A stretch of 27,246 nucleotides of DNA from Halomarinibacterium sp041392125 (GTDB lineage: Bacteria; Bacteroidota; Bacteroidia; Flavobacteriales; Flavobacteriaceae). The stretch lies in assembly GCA_041392125.1 (NCBI GenBank), contig JAWKMR010000018.1:1-27246 (forward strand), read 5' to 3'. Below the pieces are notes generated by a model. The model did no database searches. It saw only the letters and a program-made list of their open reading frames with translations, and was not told the origin of the DNA. Numbering within the stretch: position 1 is the first letter of the stretch; each line of letters opens with the position of its first letter. Position numbers and translations under genes: made by a program. This document shows positions 7,347-14,686 of this stretch, piece after piece.

Positions 7347-7368
7347 AATAGGTTCTATTCGTTAATCT

Positions 7369-7830
7369 TTAGAAGGGTAAGTCATCATCTTCATCTCCCA
7401 TAGGCGTTTCAAAATCATCACTTTGATGGGAAACGTTTGATTTTGAAGGAGCAGCATTACTTACAGCAGGGGATGGCATCACACCCGTTTCATTTTTTGG
7501 GGTTAAAAAGGTGAAATCGGTACATTGAATTTCGGTACTATAACGGTCGTTTCCTTGATCGTCCTGCCATTTTCTAGTTTTAATTCTCCCTTCTATGTAC
7601 ACCTTATCTCCTTTTTTGAGGTATTTTTCACATATTTCAGCTGCTTTATTTCGCACCACAATAGTATGCCACTCGGTACTGGAGACCTTCTCGCCGGTAG
7701 TTCTGTTGGTGTATGTTTCGTTAGTTGCCAAGGGAAATCTTCCTATACAGCCACCTCCTTCAAAGTAATTCATCTTAATTTCATCTCCTGTATGCCCTAT
7801 TAGCATCACCTTATTTAATGTACCGCTCAT
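7369..7830 (-). CDS. ssb: Single-stranded DNA-binding protein
   Basis: A 153-residue SSB. Residues 1-110 are the OB fold (MSGTLNKVMLIGHTGDE, then TEWHTIVVRNKAAEICEKYLKKGDKVYIEGRI, all standard). A Ser/Pro/Asn-rich linker follows, and the protein ends in the acidic tail GDEDDDLPF, the peptide by which SSB recruits repair and replication proteins. It binds and protects ssDNA as a tetramer in replication, recombination and repair. It lies 55 bases downstream of mutY with its own probable -7 box, and 22 bases upstream of gldE. The mutY-ssb-gldE-gldD order is one I know from other flavobacteria. Confidence 0.96.
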   Translation of the reverse strand: MSGTLNKVMLIGHTGDEIKMNYFEGGGCIGRFPLATNETYTNRTTGEKVSSTEWHTIVVRNKAAEICEKYLKKGDKVYIEGRIKTRKWQDDQGNDRYSTEIQCTDFTFLTPKNETGVMPSPAVSNAAPSKSNVSHQSDDFETPMGDEDDDLPF

Positions 7831-7848
7831 TTACTTACTTATTTTGTG

Positions 7849-7856
7849 CAAAGGTA
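7849..7856 (-). promoter_or_regulatory. Candidate -7 box for ssb
   Basis: The minus strand reads TACCTTTG followed by CAC, a match to TAnnTTTG, ending 18 bases before the ssb ATG. The expected -33 TTG is not evident, so the call rests on the -7 element and on the intergenic position. Confidence 0.5.
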
Positions 7857-7885
7857 ATTTTTGTTTACTAAATATAGGTAAAATT

Positions 7886-8953
7886 TTAATTTTTGAAGGA
7901 CGGGAACTTCGAAATAAAGTTTTCAATAAGTACCGGAACTGGTAGTTTATGGATTTCTGAAAAGAGTATTCCTTCCTTAAGCAAAGTAGCTGTTTCTAAA
8001 ATCCAAAAGGTGGTATGTAAGTGTTTATGCGAAAGTTTATGGATAATAATCTTATCGTTGAATTTTGAAATAGTTTGAATCTCTATTTTTTCCGAAAACC
8101 GAATAAAATCTTTGTCCTTTTTAAGGGTATTTAAATGGAGTTGTTTTTTACTTTCAATTAAAGGAAACTGATACAAGTTTTGCCAAATTCCCTTTTTGGA
8201 ACGTTGTTCTATAATTGTTTTCCCGTCTTCGGAAAGGCATACCAAATAATTATAATATTCATTTTTCACAAGGGCTTTCTTTGCTTTAACAGGTAAGTGT
8301 GCCACTTGTTTTTGATTGTAAGCAATACACATATCAGAAAAAATACAACGGGCACAATCCGGATTTGAAGGAACACAAAAACGAGCTCCAAATTCCATGA
8401 TAGCCTGATTAAAAGTTCCCGGGCGAGAAGAATCTATAAGATTTTGTGCCAGTTCTTTAAATTGAGCAATACCCTTGGTACTATTAATAGGTGTTCCCAC
8501 ACCAAATACCCTGCTTAATACTCGATATACGTTTCCATCAACCACAGCTGCAGGCTGGTTAAAACAAATAGAAGCAATAGCACTTGCCGTATAGTCACCC
8601 ACACCTTTTAATTTTAATAGACCATCATAATCTTGGGGAAATTCACCTTCTCTTTCAAAGGCAATATATTTTGCAGTAGCGTGTAAATTTCGTGCACGAG
8701 AATAATATCCCAATCCTTGCCAAACTTTCAGGACTTTTTCTTCGGAAGCATTTGCAAGGTCAAAAACGGTTGGAAAATGCACTAAAAATTTTTCGAAATA
8801 AGGTAATCCTTGAGCAACTCGAGTTTGTTGAAGTATAATTTCCGAAAGCCAAATGGCATAAGGATCTTTGGTTTCCCGCCAAGGAAGGTCCCGCTTATTT
8901 TGTAAATACCAAGAAATGAGTTTGTTAGTAAACCAAAGGTGATTTTCGAGCAT
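7886..8953 (-). CDS. mutY: A/G-specific adenine glycosylase MutY
   Basis: A 355-residue DNA repair enzyme that removes adenine mispaired with 8-oxoguanine. The catalytic Glu38 is in WLSEIILQQT; the helix-hairpin-helix LKGVGDYTASAI is at 114-125; the catalytic Asp139 is in VVDGNVYRVLSR. The [4Fe-4S] ligands Cys193, Cys200, Cys203 and Cys209 have the exact C-x6-C-x2-C-x5-C spacing. Residues 225-355 form the NUDIX-like C-terminal domain that reads the 8-oxoG strand. Length is usual. The ATG at 8953 gives MLENHLWFTNKLISWY, the expected N-terminus. It is divergent from the HU gene across 143 bases and lies upstream of ssb. Confidence 0.97.
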   Translation of the reverse strand: MLENHLWFTNKLISWYLQNKRDLPWRETKDPYAIWLSEIILQQTRVAQGLPYFEKFLVHFPTVFDLANASEEKVLKVWQGLGYYSRARNLHATAKYIAFEREGEFPQDYDGLLKLKGVGDYTASAIASICFNQPAAVVDGNVYRVLSRVFGVGTPINSTKGIAQFKELAQNLIDSSRPGTFNQAIMEFGARFCVPSNPDCARCIFSDMCIAYNQKQVAHLPVKAKKALVKNEYYNYLVCLSEDGKTIIEQRSKKGIWQNLYQFPLIESKKQLHLNTLKKDKDFIRFSEKIEIQTISKFNDKIIIHKLSHKHLHTTFWILETATLLKEGILFSEIHKLPVPVLIENFISKFPSFKN

Positions 8954-8998
8954 GTTTCAAAAATACACGATATGTATTTATTTTTTAATAGGTTACGA

Positions 8999-9031
8999 TT
9001 TGATTATTTGATTTTAAAATCCTTATATTTG
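8999..9031 (+). promoter_or_regulatory. Bacteroidota-type promoter for the HU gene
   Basis: TTTG (8999-9002), a 21-base spacer, then TATATTTG (9024-9031) match the consensus on the plus strand. A leader of about 60 bases separates it from the ATG at 9097. Confidence 0.75.
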
Positions 9032-9096
9032 CCGTCTTGAAAAATAAACTCAGGAATATTATCAATTACTATAATTTTTTTAAATAATTAAATACA

Positions 9097-9387
9097 ATGA
9101 CGAAAGCAGATATCGTAACAAAAATTTCTGAAAAATTAGGAATGGAAAAAGGAGATGTACAGGCTACTGTAGAATCTTTTATGGATGAAGTAAAAACATC
9201 TTTAGAAAATGGAGACAATGTATATTTAAGAGGTTTTGGAAGCTTTATTATTAAAACCAGAGCTGAAAAAACAGGTAGAAATATCTCTAAAAATACTACC
9301 ATTAAAATCCCTGCACACAATATCCCTGCGTTTAAACCTGCCAAGGTTTTTGTTGAAGGTGTAAAAACCAACGTAGAAGTAAAATAA
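9097..9387 (+). CDS. HU/IHF-family nucleoid DNA-binding protein
   Basis: A 96-residue member of the bacterial histone-like family: helix pair MTKADIVTKISEKLGMEK and VQATVESFMDEVKTSLENG, the turn VYLRGFGSFIIKTR, the arm region AEKTGRNISKNTTIKI, and the proline-bearing tip IPAFKPAKVF. The G-R-N-x-x-x-x and F-K-P-x-K signatures are typical of HU/IHF. It bends and compacts DNA as a dimer. It has a strong promoter and is followed by a hairpin and the small basic gene. It could be called HU or an IHF-like homologue; I cannot choose between subunit names. Confidence 0.95.
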   Translation: MTKADIVTKISEKLGMEKGDVQATVESFMDEVKTSLENGDNVYLRGFGSFIIKTRAEKTGRNISKNTTIKIPAHNIPAFKPAKVFVEGVKTNVEVK

Positions 9388-9398
9388 ATCATCAACTA

Positions 9399-9418
9399 GT
9401 CCCGCCTTTGGGCGGGAC
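9399..9418 (+). promoter_or_regulatory. Perfect 8-bp G/C-rich hairpin between HU and the small basic gene
   Basis: GTCCCGCC (9399-9406) and GGCGGGAC (9411-9418) flank loop TTTG. It is far more G/C-rich than its surroundings. No T run follows on the plus strand, so it is not a standard terminator; it may protect or process the HU mRNA 3' end. Confidence 0.6.
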
Positions 9419-9438
9419 ACTTATAAATTAACTTTAGT

Positions 9439-9528
9439 ATGCCAAGCGGTAAAAAAAGAAAAAGACATAAGGTAGCGACGCATAAGCGCAAAAAAAGAAG
9501 ACGCGCTAACCGCCATAAGAAAAAGTAG
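9439..9528 (+). CDS. 29-residue Lys/Arg/His-rich mini-protein, probably ribosome-associated
   Basis: A 29-codon frame from ATG 9439 to TAG 9526. The product starts MPSGKKRKRHKVATHKRKK and ends RRRANRHKKK; 20 of 29 residues are Lys, Arg or His. I recognise nearly the same peptide from many Bacteroidota genomes, where it may be labelled hypothetical or AURKAIP1/COX24-like. The mitochondrial AURKAIP1 protein (mS38) and the mycobacterial small-subunit protein bS22 are comparable very basic ribosomal peptides, so a ribosomal role is likely but inferred. It lies 51 bases after the HU gene and is followed at once by a terminator whose stem includes its stop codon. It is below the size that many gene callers report. 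Confidence 0.8.
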   Translation: MPSGKKRKRHKVATHKRKKRRRANRHKKK

Positions 9529-9548
9529 TTTCAGCACTACTTTTTTCT
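9521..9548 (+). terminator. Intrinsic terminator overlapping the mini-protein stop codon
   Basis: AAAAGTAGT (9521-9529) pairs with ACTACTTTT (9536-9544) around loop TTCAGC, followed by T and C residues to 9550. The stop codon TAG (9526-9528) lies inside the left arm. It closes the HU/mini-protein unit before rng. Confidence 0.78.
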
Positions 9549-9672
9549 TTTAAAAAAGAAACCATCCGTTCTTTGAAAAATGAAATGATAAACCATTTGT
9601 TTATACATTTCTACAGGCAACTCCTTCTGGGTAACACCAGAAAAATCCTGTGATAAAATATTGTTTAATCCA

Positions 9673-9692
9673 TCCCGATAAATGTATCGGGA
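9673..9692 (+). promoter_or_regulatory. Perfect 8-bp palindromic hairpin in the rng leader
   Basis: TCCCGATA (9673-9680) and TATCGGGA (9685-9692) flank loop AATG, ending 16 bases before the rng GTG start. A second weaker hairpin (TTCTGG 9625-9630 with CCAGAA 9637-9642) precedes it. It could be a regulatory structure in the leader of an RNase gene, or one copy of a dispersed palindrome of the kind common in flavobacterial spacers. Confidence 0.5.
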
Positions 9693-9708
9693 CCAAAATT
9701 AATGACCC

Positions 9709-11256
9709 GTGAACTACGAATTATTTGTAAGATCCAGTTCACAACAAGTTGATTTTGCCCTTTTAAAAGATGGAAAACTAGTAGAATTACATAAGGAAGA
9801 AGAAGACAATAAGTTTTCGGTAGGCGACGTGTTTATCGCCAAAATACGGAAAACAGTTCCCGGTCTTAATGCTGCATTTGTAAATGTAGGGTATGAAAAA
9901 GATGCCTTTTTGCATTATCACGACCTTGGACCCAAAGTTACTTCCCTTTTGAAATTCGTAAAAAGTGTAAGCACAGGTAAAACAAGAGATTTCTCTTTAA
10001 AAGAATTCCCATTTGAAAAAGAGATTGATAAAAATGGGGGTGTTAATGACACCCTAAAAAACAATCAATCAATTCTGGTACAAATTGTTAAAGAACCCAT
10101 TTCAACCAAAGGACCACGTATTAGTTCAGAGCTATCAATTGCTGGACGATATATTGTGTTGGTTCCTTTTTCAGATCGTGTTTCTATTTCCCAAAAAATA
10201 GAATCCAACGAAGAAAAAGAACGATTAAAGCGCTTAATCATGAGCATTAAGCCAAAAGGATTTGGAGTGATTATACGTACTGTAGCAGAGGGTAAGAAAG
10301 TAGCAGAACTGGACAAAGATTTACAAAATCTGTACGATCGCTGGATGGCGATGTGTAAAAAGCTACGAGGGGCGCACCACCCCAGCAAGGTGCTAAGTGA
10401 GTTAAATAGAGGAGCTTCCATCATTAGAGATTTGTTTAACGACTCATTCTCTGCCATTCATATTGATGATGAGACCCTTTATTTACAAATAAAAGATTAC
10501 GTGCAAGCCATTGCACCCAAAAAAGAGAATATTGTGAAGTTTTACGATTCCAAAGTTCCTATGTTTGAAAAATTTGGAATTGAACGACAAATTAAAACTT
10601 CGTTTGGAAAAACCGTTTCCGGTGCCAAAGGTTCATATTTAGTTATTGAACATACCGAAGCGTTACACGTTATTGATGTAAACAGCGGTAACCGAAGCAA
10701 TAAATCCAACAGCCAAGAAGGTACCGCCCTTGAGGTAAATATGCTGGCAGCTAGTGAAGTAGCCAGACAGTTACGACTTCGCGATATGGGAGGTATTATT
10801 GTGGTGGATTTTATTGATATGGCAAAGGCAGAACACCGAAAACAACTTTTTAATCATCTTCGGGATGAGATGAAAGATGATAAAGCCAAACACAAAATTC
10901 TCCCACCCAGTAAATTTGGATTAATTCAAATTACCAGACAACGGGTACGACCCGAGGTCAATATAAAAACAAGGGAGGAAAACCCCGATAGCATTCTTGA
11001 AGGTGAAGAAATTGAAGCACCTATAGGAGTAGTATCAAAAATCACGGAAGATTTGAAAAAACTCTTCCAAAAAGACTATAAAAAGTTGACTTTAAACACA
11101 CATCCTTTTATAGCAGCCTTTTTAACCAAAGGATTTCCATCTGTGCGAACCAAGTGGTTTATGGAGCACAAAAAATGGGTAAAAATTCAACCAAGAGATG
11201 CTTACACGTACCTCGAATACCATTTTCATGACAAAGATGGTAACGAGATTAAATAA
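9709..11256 (+). CDS. rng: Ribonuclease E/G family protein (RNase G)
   Basis: A 515-residue endoribonuclease for rRNA processing and mRNA decay. An S1 domain (about 36-125) carries a long loop at about 75-118. Catalytic Asp323 in VIDVNSGN and Asp367 in IIVVDFIDMA are the two Mg2+ ligands. Unlike E. coli RNase E and G, there is no CPxC zinc-link after the catalytic domain: the segment following TRQRVRPEVNIKTREE reads NPDSILEGEEIEAP and has no cysteine. The start is GTG at 9709; the ATG at 9702 is in another frame, and homologues begin at this point (N-Y/K-E-L...RSSS). The non-catalytic RNase E tail is absent. A hairpin lies in its leader and a strong terminator follows. Confidence 0.94.
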   Translation: MNYELFVRSSSQQVDFALLKDGKLVELHKEEEDNKFSVGDVFIAKIRKTVPGLNAAFVNVGYEKDAFLHYHDLGPKVTSLLKFVKSVSTGKTRDFSLKEFPFEKEIDKNGGVNDTLKNNQSILVQIVKEPISTKGPRISSELSIAGRYIVLVPFSDRVSISQKIESNEEKERLKRLIMSIKPKGFGVIIRTVAEGKKVAELDKDLQNLYDRWMAMCKKLRGAHHPSKVLSELNRGASIIRDLFNDSFSAIHIDDETLYLQIKDYVQAIAPKKENIVKFYDSKVPMFEKFGIERQIKTSFGKTVSGAKGSYLVIEHTEALHVIDVNSGNRSNKSNSQEGTALEVNMLAASEVARQLRLRDMGGIIVVDFIDMAKAEHRKQLFNHLRDEMKDDKAKHKILPPSKFGLIQITRQRVRPEVNIKTREENPDSILEGEEIEAPIGVVSKITEDLKKLFQKDYKKLTLNTHPFIAAFLTKGFPSVRTKWFMEHKKWVKIQPRDAYTYLEYHFHDKDGNEIK

Positions 11257-11259
11257 CCC

Positions 11260-11290
11260 AAAACCCTTTCAGCAATGAGAGGGTTTTTTT
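11260..11290 (+). terminator. Strong intrinsic terminator after rng
   Basis: A 12-bp stem (11260-11271 with 11276-11287, one G-T pair) closes a GCAA tetraloop of the stable GNRA type and is followed by a T run to 11290. It starts 3 bases after the rng stop. Confidence 0.9.
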
Positions 11291-11320
11291 GTATACTTTT
11301 ATTAAAATTTTTCTTTAAAA

Positions 11321-11797
11321 GTGGAAAACACCTATAAAACCTACACCGTTGATGAAGCCAAAACCCGATTGGAACGGTATTGTGCCTACCAAGAGCGATG
11401 CCACAAAGAGGTTGAAACTAAATTAAAAGAAATGCGAATGATTCCCGAGGCTATAGACCACATTATTCATCATTTATTACAACATAATTATTTAAACGAA
11501 ACCCGATTTGCGCAGGCTTTTGCCCGTGGAAAATTTAAACAAAAATCGTGGGGAAAACCCAGAATTATTCGAGAATTAAAACTTCGAGACATTAGCGCAT
11601 TCAATATAAAAATTGCCTTACAGGAAATCCCTGAAAATGCCTATCTTTCATCTTTTGATGCATTGGTTGAAAAACGACTTACTCAACTAGCTTCAGAAAA
11701 AAACATCCTTAAAAAGAAGAAAAAACTCGCCGATTATTTACTGTATCGTGGTTGGGAGGCGAATTTGGTTTGGGAGAAAGTAAATAGTATTGACTAA
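11321..11797 (+). CDS. recX: Regulatory protein RecX
   Basis: A 158-residue helical protein with the RecX three-helix repeats: LERYCAYQERCHKEVETKLKEM, then IIHHLLQHNYLNETRFAQAFARGKFKQKSWGKPRI, the family's most conserved stretch (L-N-E/D-x-R-F-A...R...K-x-W-G). RecX binds RecA filaments and limits recombinase and coprotease activity. The start is GTG at 11321, with the rng terminator just upstream, so it probably has its own promoter, which I cannot place. recA is not in the window. Its stop overlaps the convergent cupin gene by 4 bases (11794-11797). Confidence 0.92.
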   Translation: MENTYKTYTVDEAKTRLERYCAYQERCHKEVETKLKEMRMIPEAIDHIIHHLLQHNYLNETRFAQAFARGKFKQKSWGKPRIIRELKLRDISAFNIKIALQEIPENAYLSSFDALVEKRLTQLASEKNILKKKKKLADYLLYRGWEANLVWEKVNSID

Positions 11798-12657
11798 GAA
11801 ATCCCCAACTTGGCATGGGTTTTAATAATCGCTTTTTCATTTTTACTGTCTATCCAAGCCTGCCCTTTCCAACGGCGCATGAGATTATCAAAATGACGCA
11901 TCACAAAAATATTGTACAGTGCCTTACTTAAATTTTTTGGGTTTCTTGCAATGGCTCGTAAACTCATCGAAAATCCGGGGGTCACATACCGCATATAATG
12001 CCAATAGCCTTCGGGCATATACAACACTTCGCCATGTTCTAAATTACCCACAAAGCCTTTTGCTTTTTTAAGTGCAGGCCATTTCTCATAGTCTGGATTG
12101 GCAAAATCGATATCCTCTCTTACAATTAAGGAATGGGGTATTTTATAGAGGTAATCGTTTTGTTTTTGATCAAAAAGAATACATTGTTTTTTTCCGTGAA
12201 AATGAAAATGAAAAATATTAGCCAAATCAATATCGTAATGCATAAAGGTATAGCTGTTTTCTCCACCAAAGAATAACATAGGCAGTCCTTTCATTAACTT
12301 CAATCCAAAATCTGGAAAACTAAAATCTTTTTGCAATTGAGGCACTACTTTTAAAATATTCCAAAGAAAAATGCGGTAACGGGTAGGTTCTTTTTTAAGC
12401 AAAGCTACATAGTCTTTCATCTTCATTTTGGCGTGGGCCTGATTAAAGCCTTCGTCATGTCTTACAGGCCGGTCATCGTACAAAGGAACCTCAATATCAC
12501 CTGCTACTTGGGCCATATAATCCAGATTCCATTTTTGAACGGCCGGCCATTCGTCCACAAAATGCTCAATAATTACAGGTTTCTGTGGCTTAAAGTAGTT
12601 TTTTAGAAACGCTTCTTTGGTAATGGTTTTTACCCTGTCTATTTCCTGTAATTGCAT
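11794..12657 (-). CDS. Cupin-like/JmjC-type Fe(II), 2-oxoglutarate oxygenase family protein
   Basis: A 287-residue protein of the cupin_8/JmjC-like group. The iron triad is visible: His140 and Asp142 in FMHYDID and His220 in PEGYWHYMRYV. The sequence between (FHFHGKKQCILF) contains the basic and aromatic residues expected around the cosubstrate. The N-terminal part (KPVIIEHFVDEWPAVQKW) is the usual entry to these proteins. Relatives hydroxylate protein side chains (Asn, Arg, His or Lys) using O2 and 2-oxoglutarate, and some bacterial ones modify ribosomal proteins; the substrate here is unknown. It converges with recX with a 4-base overlap and lies 76 bases downstream of a TonB-dependent receptor, with its own promoter candidate. 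Confidence 0.85.
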   Translation of the reverse strand: MQLQEIDRVKTITKEAFLKNYFKPQKPVIIEHFVDEWPAVQKWNLDYMAQVAGDIEVPLYDDRPVRHDEGFNQAHAKMKMKDYVALLKKEPTRYRIFLWNILKVVPQLQKDFSFPDFGLKLMKGLPMLFFGGENSYTFMHYDIDLANIFHFHFHGKKQCILFDQKQNDYLYKIPHSLIVREDIDFANPDYEKWPALKKAKGFVGNLEHGEVLYMPEGYWHYMRYVTPGFSMSLRAIARNPKNLSKALYNIFVMRHFDNLMRRWKGQAWIDSKNEKAIIKTHAKLGIS

Positions 12658-12675
12658 CGTTTAAAAAATAAAGAA

Positions 12676-12702
12676 CAAAATTAAGAAACTTTGGGTTAAC
12701 AA
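12676..12702 (-). promoter_or_regulatory. Candidate promoter for the cupin-like gene
   Basis: On the minus strand TTG (12700-12702), a 16-base spacer, then TAATTTTG (12676-12683). The -7 box matches TAnnTTTG; the spacing is one base shorter than the usual range. It ends 18 bases before the ATG. Confidence 0.45.
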
Positions 12703-12733
12703 TTTCGTAAAATAAAGAAGGGTAGATTTTACT

Positions 12734-14551
12734 TTAGTCAAAAATATATTTCAATCCAAATAACAAATTTCCTTTGGGCATAGGCACCAAATTGGTTTCG
12801 GTATACTCTTCATTAAATATATTATTAGCAATCACTGAAATTTCAAATCTTTTTAATTGAACATTAGCAGAAGCATCTACAACCGTATATGCGTCTCCAT
12901 CTGTTCTTTCAGCATATTTATAGACTATGGTTTGCGAAAGAAAATTGAAAAATTGGGTAGCAAAACGCCCTGTGACTTGATGCCTTAACGAGTTGATAGA
13001 ATATCGGGAATACGCAATATCCAATGCTTTTACTTCATCCTCAATAAAAGTATATCCTAAAGTCAACATTTGTTTGTAGTCCCCCACCTTGAAGTGAAAT
13101 TGAGTTTGTGCTTCGAGCCCTTTCGTATTTAACGATCGGATATTGGTTGCCATCCATAAATCTTCTTCATTTTCTTTGACATAGTCTATCAAATTATTGG
13201 AGTCGCGATTAAAAAAAGCGGCAGTAACTTGGAGGTTATCTGCATCGTATTTTATTCCTATTTCTTCTGAAATAGCTTCCTCCGGCTCCAAATTTTCATT
13301 TCCAAGTGTGGTAGGGTCACTGTAAAACAAATCGGTGTAAGTAGGAATTCGATACGTATATCCGGCATTGGCATATACTTTAAAACTATCCGAAATTTGA
13401 TACCCAACATCAATTCCAGGAAATGCCTGAAAATCAAAATCAGAATAGTATGTTGCAGCAATACCAGGAGTTACATCTAGGGTGTTTTGAAGTAATTGAA
13501 ACCGATGCTCTGCAAAGAAAGTGGTCATAAATCGGTCTCGATTTCCCAAATTATTACTCGCTAAATACACTTTTGCCATATCCATTCCAAACCCCGTAAT
13601 TCCCAGATTTGAGGTATAGGAAGCATTTATTTCTCCTCCTATTTTATTGGTTTGGTGTAAATTTCTGTAAATAGAGGGATCCTGACGCACAAATACATAT
13701 TCATCCTGATTTCTTCGCCAGTAGACTCTTGGGATTATTTTCCAATTCTCGGAGATAAACTTTATCGATAGACCTATTAAACTTGTTTGTGTTTCTTCAT
13801 ATTGATTGATTGCCGTAGGTGATGCATAAAATCCGTTAGCCCCAAATTTCCGTTCAGAAAAAGAAGCAATAAGTTCTAAAGGCGTTTTTTGGGTATTGAA
13901 ACTGCTTTTCAGAAAATAGTTTTGGTTATCGTAATCGGTATTAAAACGGTATCCTTCAGAAGTGTTTCTGGAATAATGAACCAAATGTGACGATGTTTCA
14001 AAATTTGAATTTGCAGTCACTTGCGCATTTAATTGTTGAAAAGAACCTCCCATGATTCCAACAGAAACAAATTCAGAAGCTTTCTTTTTGGTAATAATAT
14101 TTACCGCTCCGGTAAAGGCATTTTGCCCAAATACCCTTGCAGCAGGTCCTTTAATAATTTCTATCCGTTCAATCACTTCCAATGGCAAAGCCATATTTAG
14201 GGTATGGTGCCCTGTTTGTGCATCTTCCACTTTAATACCATCAATTAAAAGCAACGTTTGGTCAAATCCCCCACCACGAATGTACAAATCGGCTTGCATG
14301 CCAAAGATTCCTCTGCGGCGTATATCGACCCCGGCAACTTGTTGTAAAATATCCGCAACGGTTGGTGATCCACTTTTCTGAATTTCCTCGGAAGAAATTA
14401 CAGTGATGGTACGGGAATCTTCAGAGAAAGGAATTTCAATTCGATTCGCAGAAATTACAACTTCCGGGAGCTGTTCTTCTTTTTGAGGCTCCTCTTGCCC
14501 AAAAACCAGTAAAGAGGAAATCATAAAAAGGAGGATTACATTTGTTTTCAA
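12734..14551 (-). CDS. TonB-dependent outer-membrane receptor, short BtuB-like type
   Basis: A 605-residue receptor: signal peptide 1-19 (ending LVFGQ), a TonB-box-like segment (EEQLPEVVISANRIE), a plug domain at about 43-155 (SPTVADILQQVAGVDIRRRG; ADLYIRGGGFDQTLLLIDGI; IERIEIIKGPAARVFG), and a barrel to the C-terminus. There is no CarboxypepD_reg-like N-terminal domain and no SusD partner, so it resembles cobalamin or siderophore receptors rather than SusC. I see no cobalamin riboswitch in the 135-base upstream spacer, so the ligand remains open. The start is TTG at 14549-14551: it gives a proper basic start and signal peptide (MKTNVILLF), whereas the first ATG, nine codons later, would leave almost no signal peptide. 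Confidence 0.9.
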   Translation of the reverse strand: MKTNVILLFMISSLLVFGQEEPQKEEQLPEVVISANRIEIPFSEDSRTITVISSEEIQKSGSPTVADILQQVAGVDIRRRGIFGMQADLYIRGGGFDQTLLLIDGIKVEDAQTGHHTLNMALPLEVIERIEIIKGPAARVFGQNAFTGAVNIITKKKASEFVSVGIMGGSFQQLNAQVTANSNFETSSHLVHYSRNTSEGYRFNTDYDNQNYFLKSSFNTQKTPLELIASFSERKFGANGFYASPTAINQYEETQTSLIGLSIKFISENWKIIPRVYWRRNQDEYVFVRQDPSIYRNLHQTNKIGGEINASYTSNLGITGFGMDMAKVYLASNNLGNRDRFMTTFFAEHRFQLLQNTLDVTPGIAATYYSDFDFQAFPGIDVGYQISDSFKVYANAGYTYRIPTYTDLFYSDPTTLGNENLEPEEAISEEIGIKYDADNLQVTAAFFNRDSNNLIDYVKENEEDLWMATNIRSLNTKGLEAQTQFHFKVGDYKQMLTLGYTFIEDEVKALDIAYSRYSINSLRHQVTGRFATQFFNFLSQTIVYKYAERTDGDAYTVVDASANVQLKRFEISVIANNIFNEEYTETNLVPMPKGNLLFGLKYIFD

Positions 14552-14573
14552 AATAGCATCAATTTTAAGGCTC

Positions 14574-14581
14574 CAAAAATA
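14574..14581 (-). promoter_or_regulatory. Candidate -7 box for the short TonB-dependent receptor
   Basis: The minus strand reads TATTTTTG, matching TAnnTTTG, 22 bases before the TTG start. A TTG lies 13 bases further upstream, closer than the usual 17-23, so the -33 part is doubtful. Confidence 0.35.
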
Positions 14582-14686
14582 CCTATACCCGTTTCAATGG
14601 CCTAAAATTACCTTGTTGAATTTTCACAAATTTAGTAGTATCTTAATCAAGAATTTAAGCAAAAACTCCCTAAATATCACAACCTC

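Noticed and set aside
8958..8965. TATTTTTG box 4 bases before the mutY ATG, suggesting a leaderless mRNA
   Set aside because: No -33 partner at a suitable distance, and A/T-rich spacers give such octamers by chance.
9069..9395. 108-codon hydrophobic frame on the minus strand opposite the HU gene
   Set aside because: It covers a clear HU gene on the other strand and reads as reverse-strand low-complexity sequence.
10033..10060. GGGTGT...ACACCC palindrome inside rng resembling the hairpin at 475-504
   Set aside because: It encodes part of the S1 loop of RNase G in frame, and only the six-base core is shared; chance similarity is the simpler reading.
10065..10457. 130-codon minus-strand frame inside rng
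   Set aside because: Antisense to conserved RNase G codons and without any recognisable feature.
14052..14381. 109-codon plus-strand frame opposite the plug domain of the short TonB-dependent receptor
   Set aside because: The receptor plug motifs on the minus strand fully explain the open frame.
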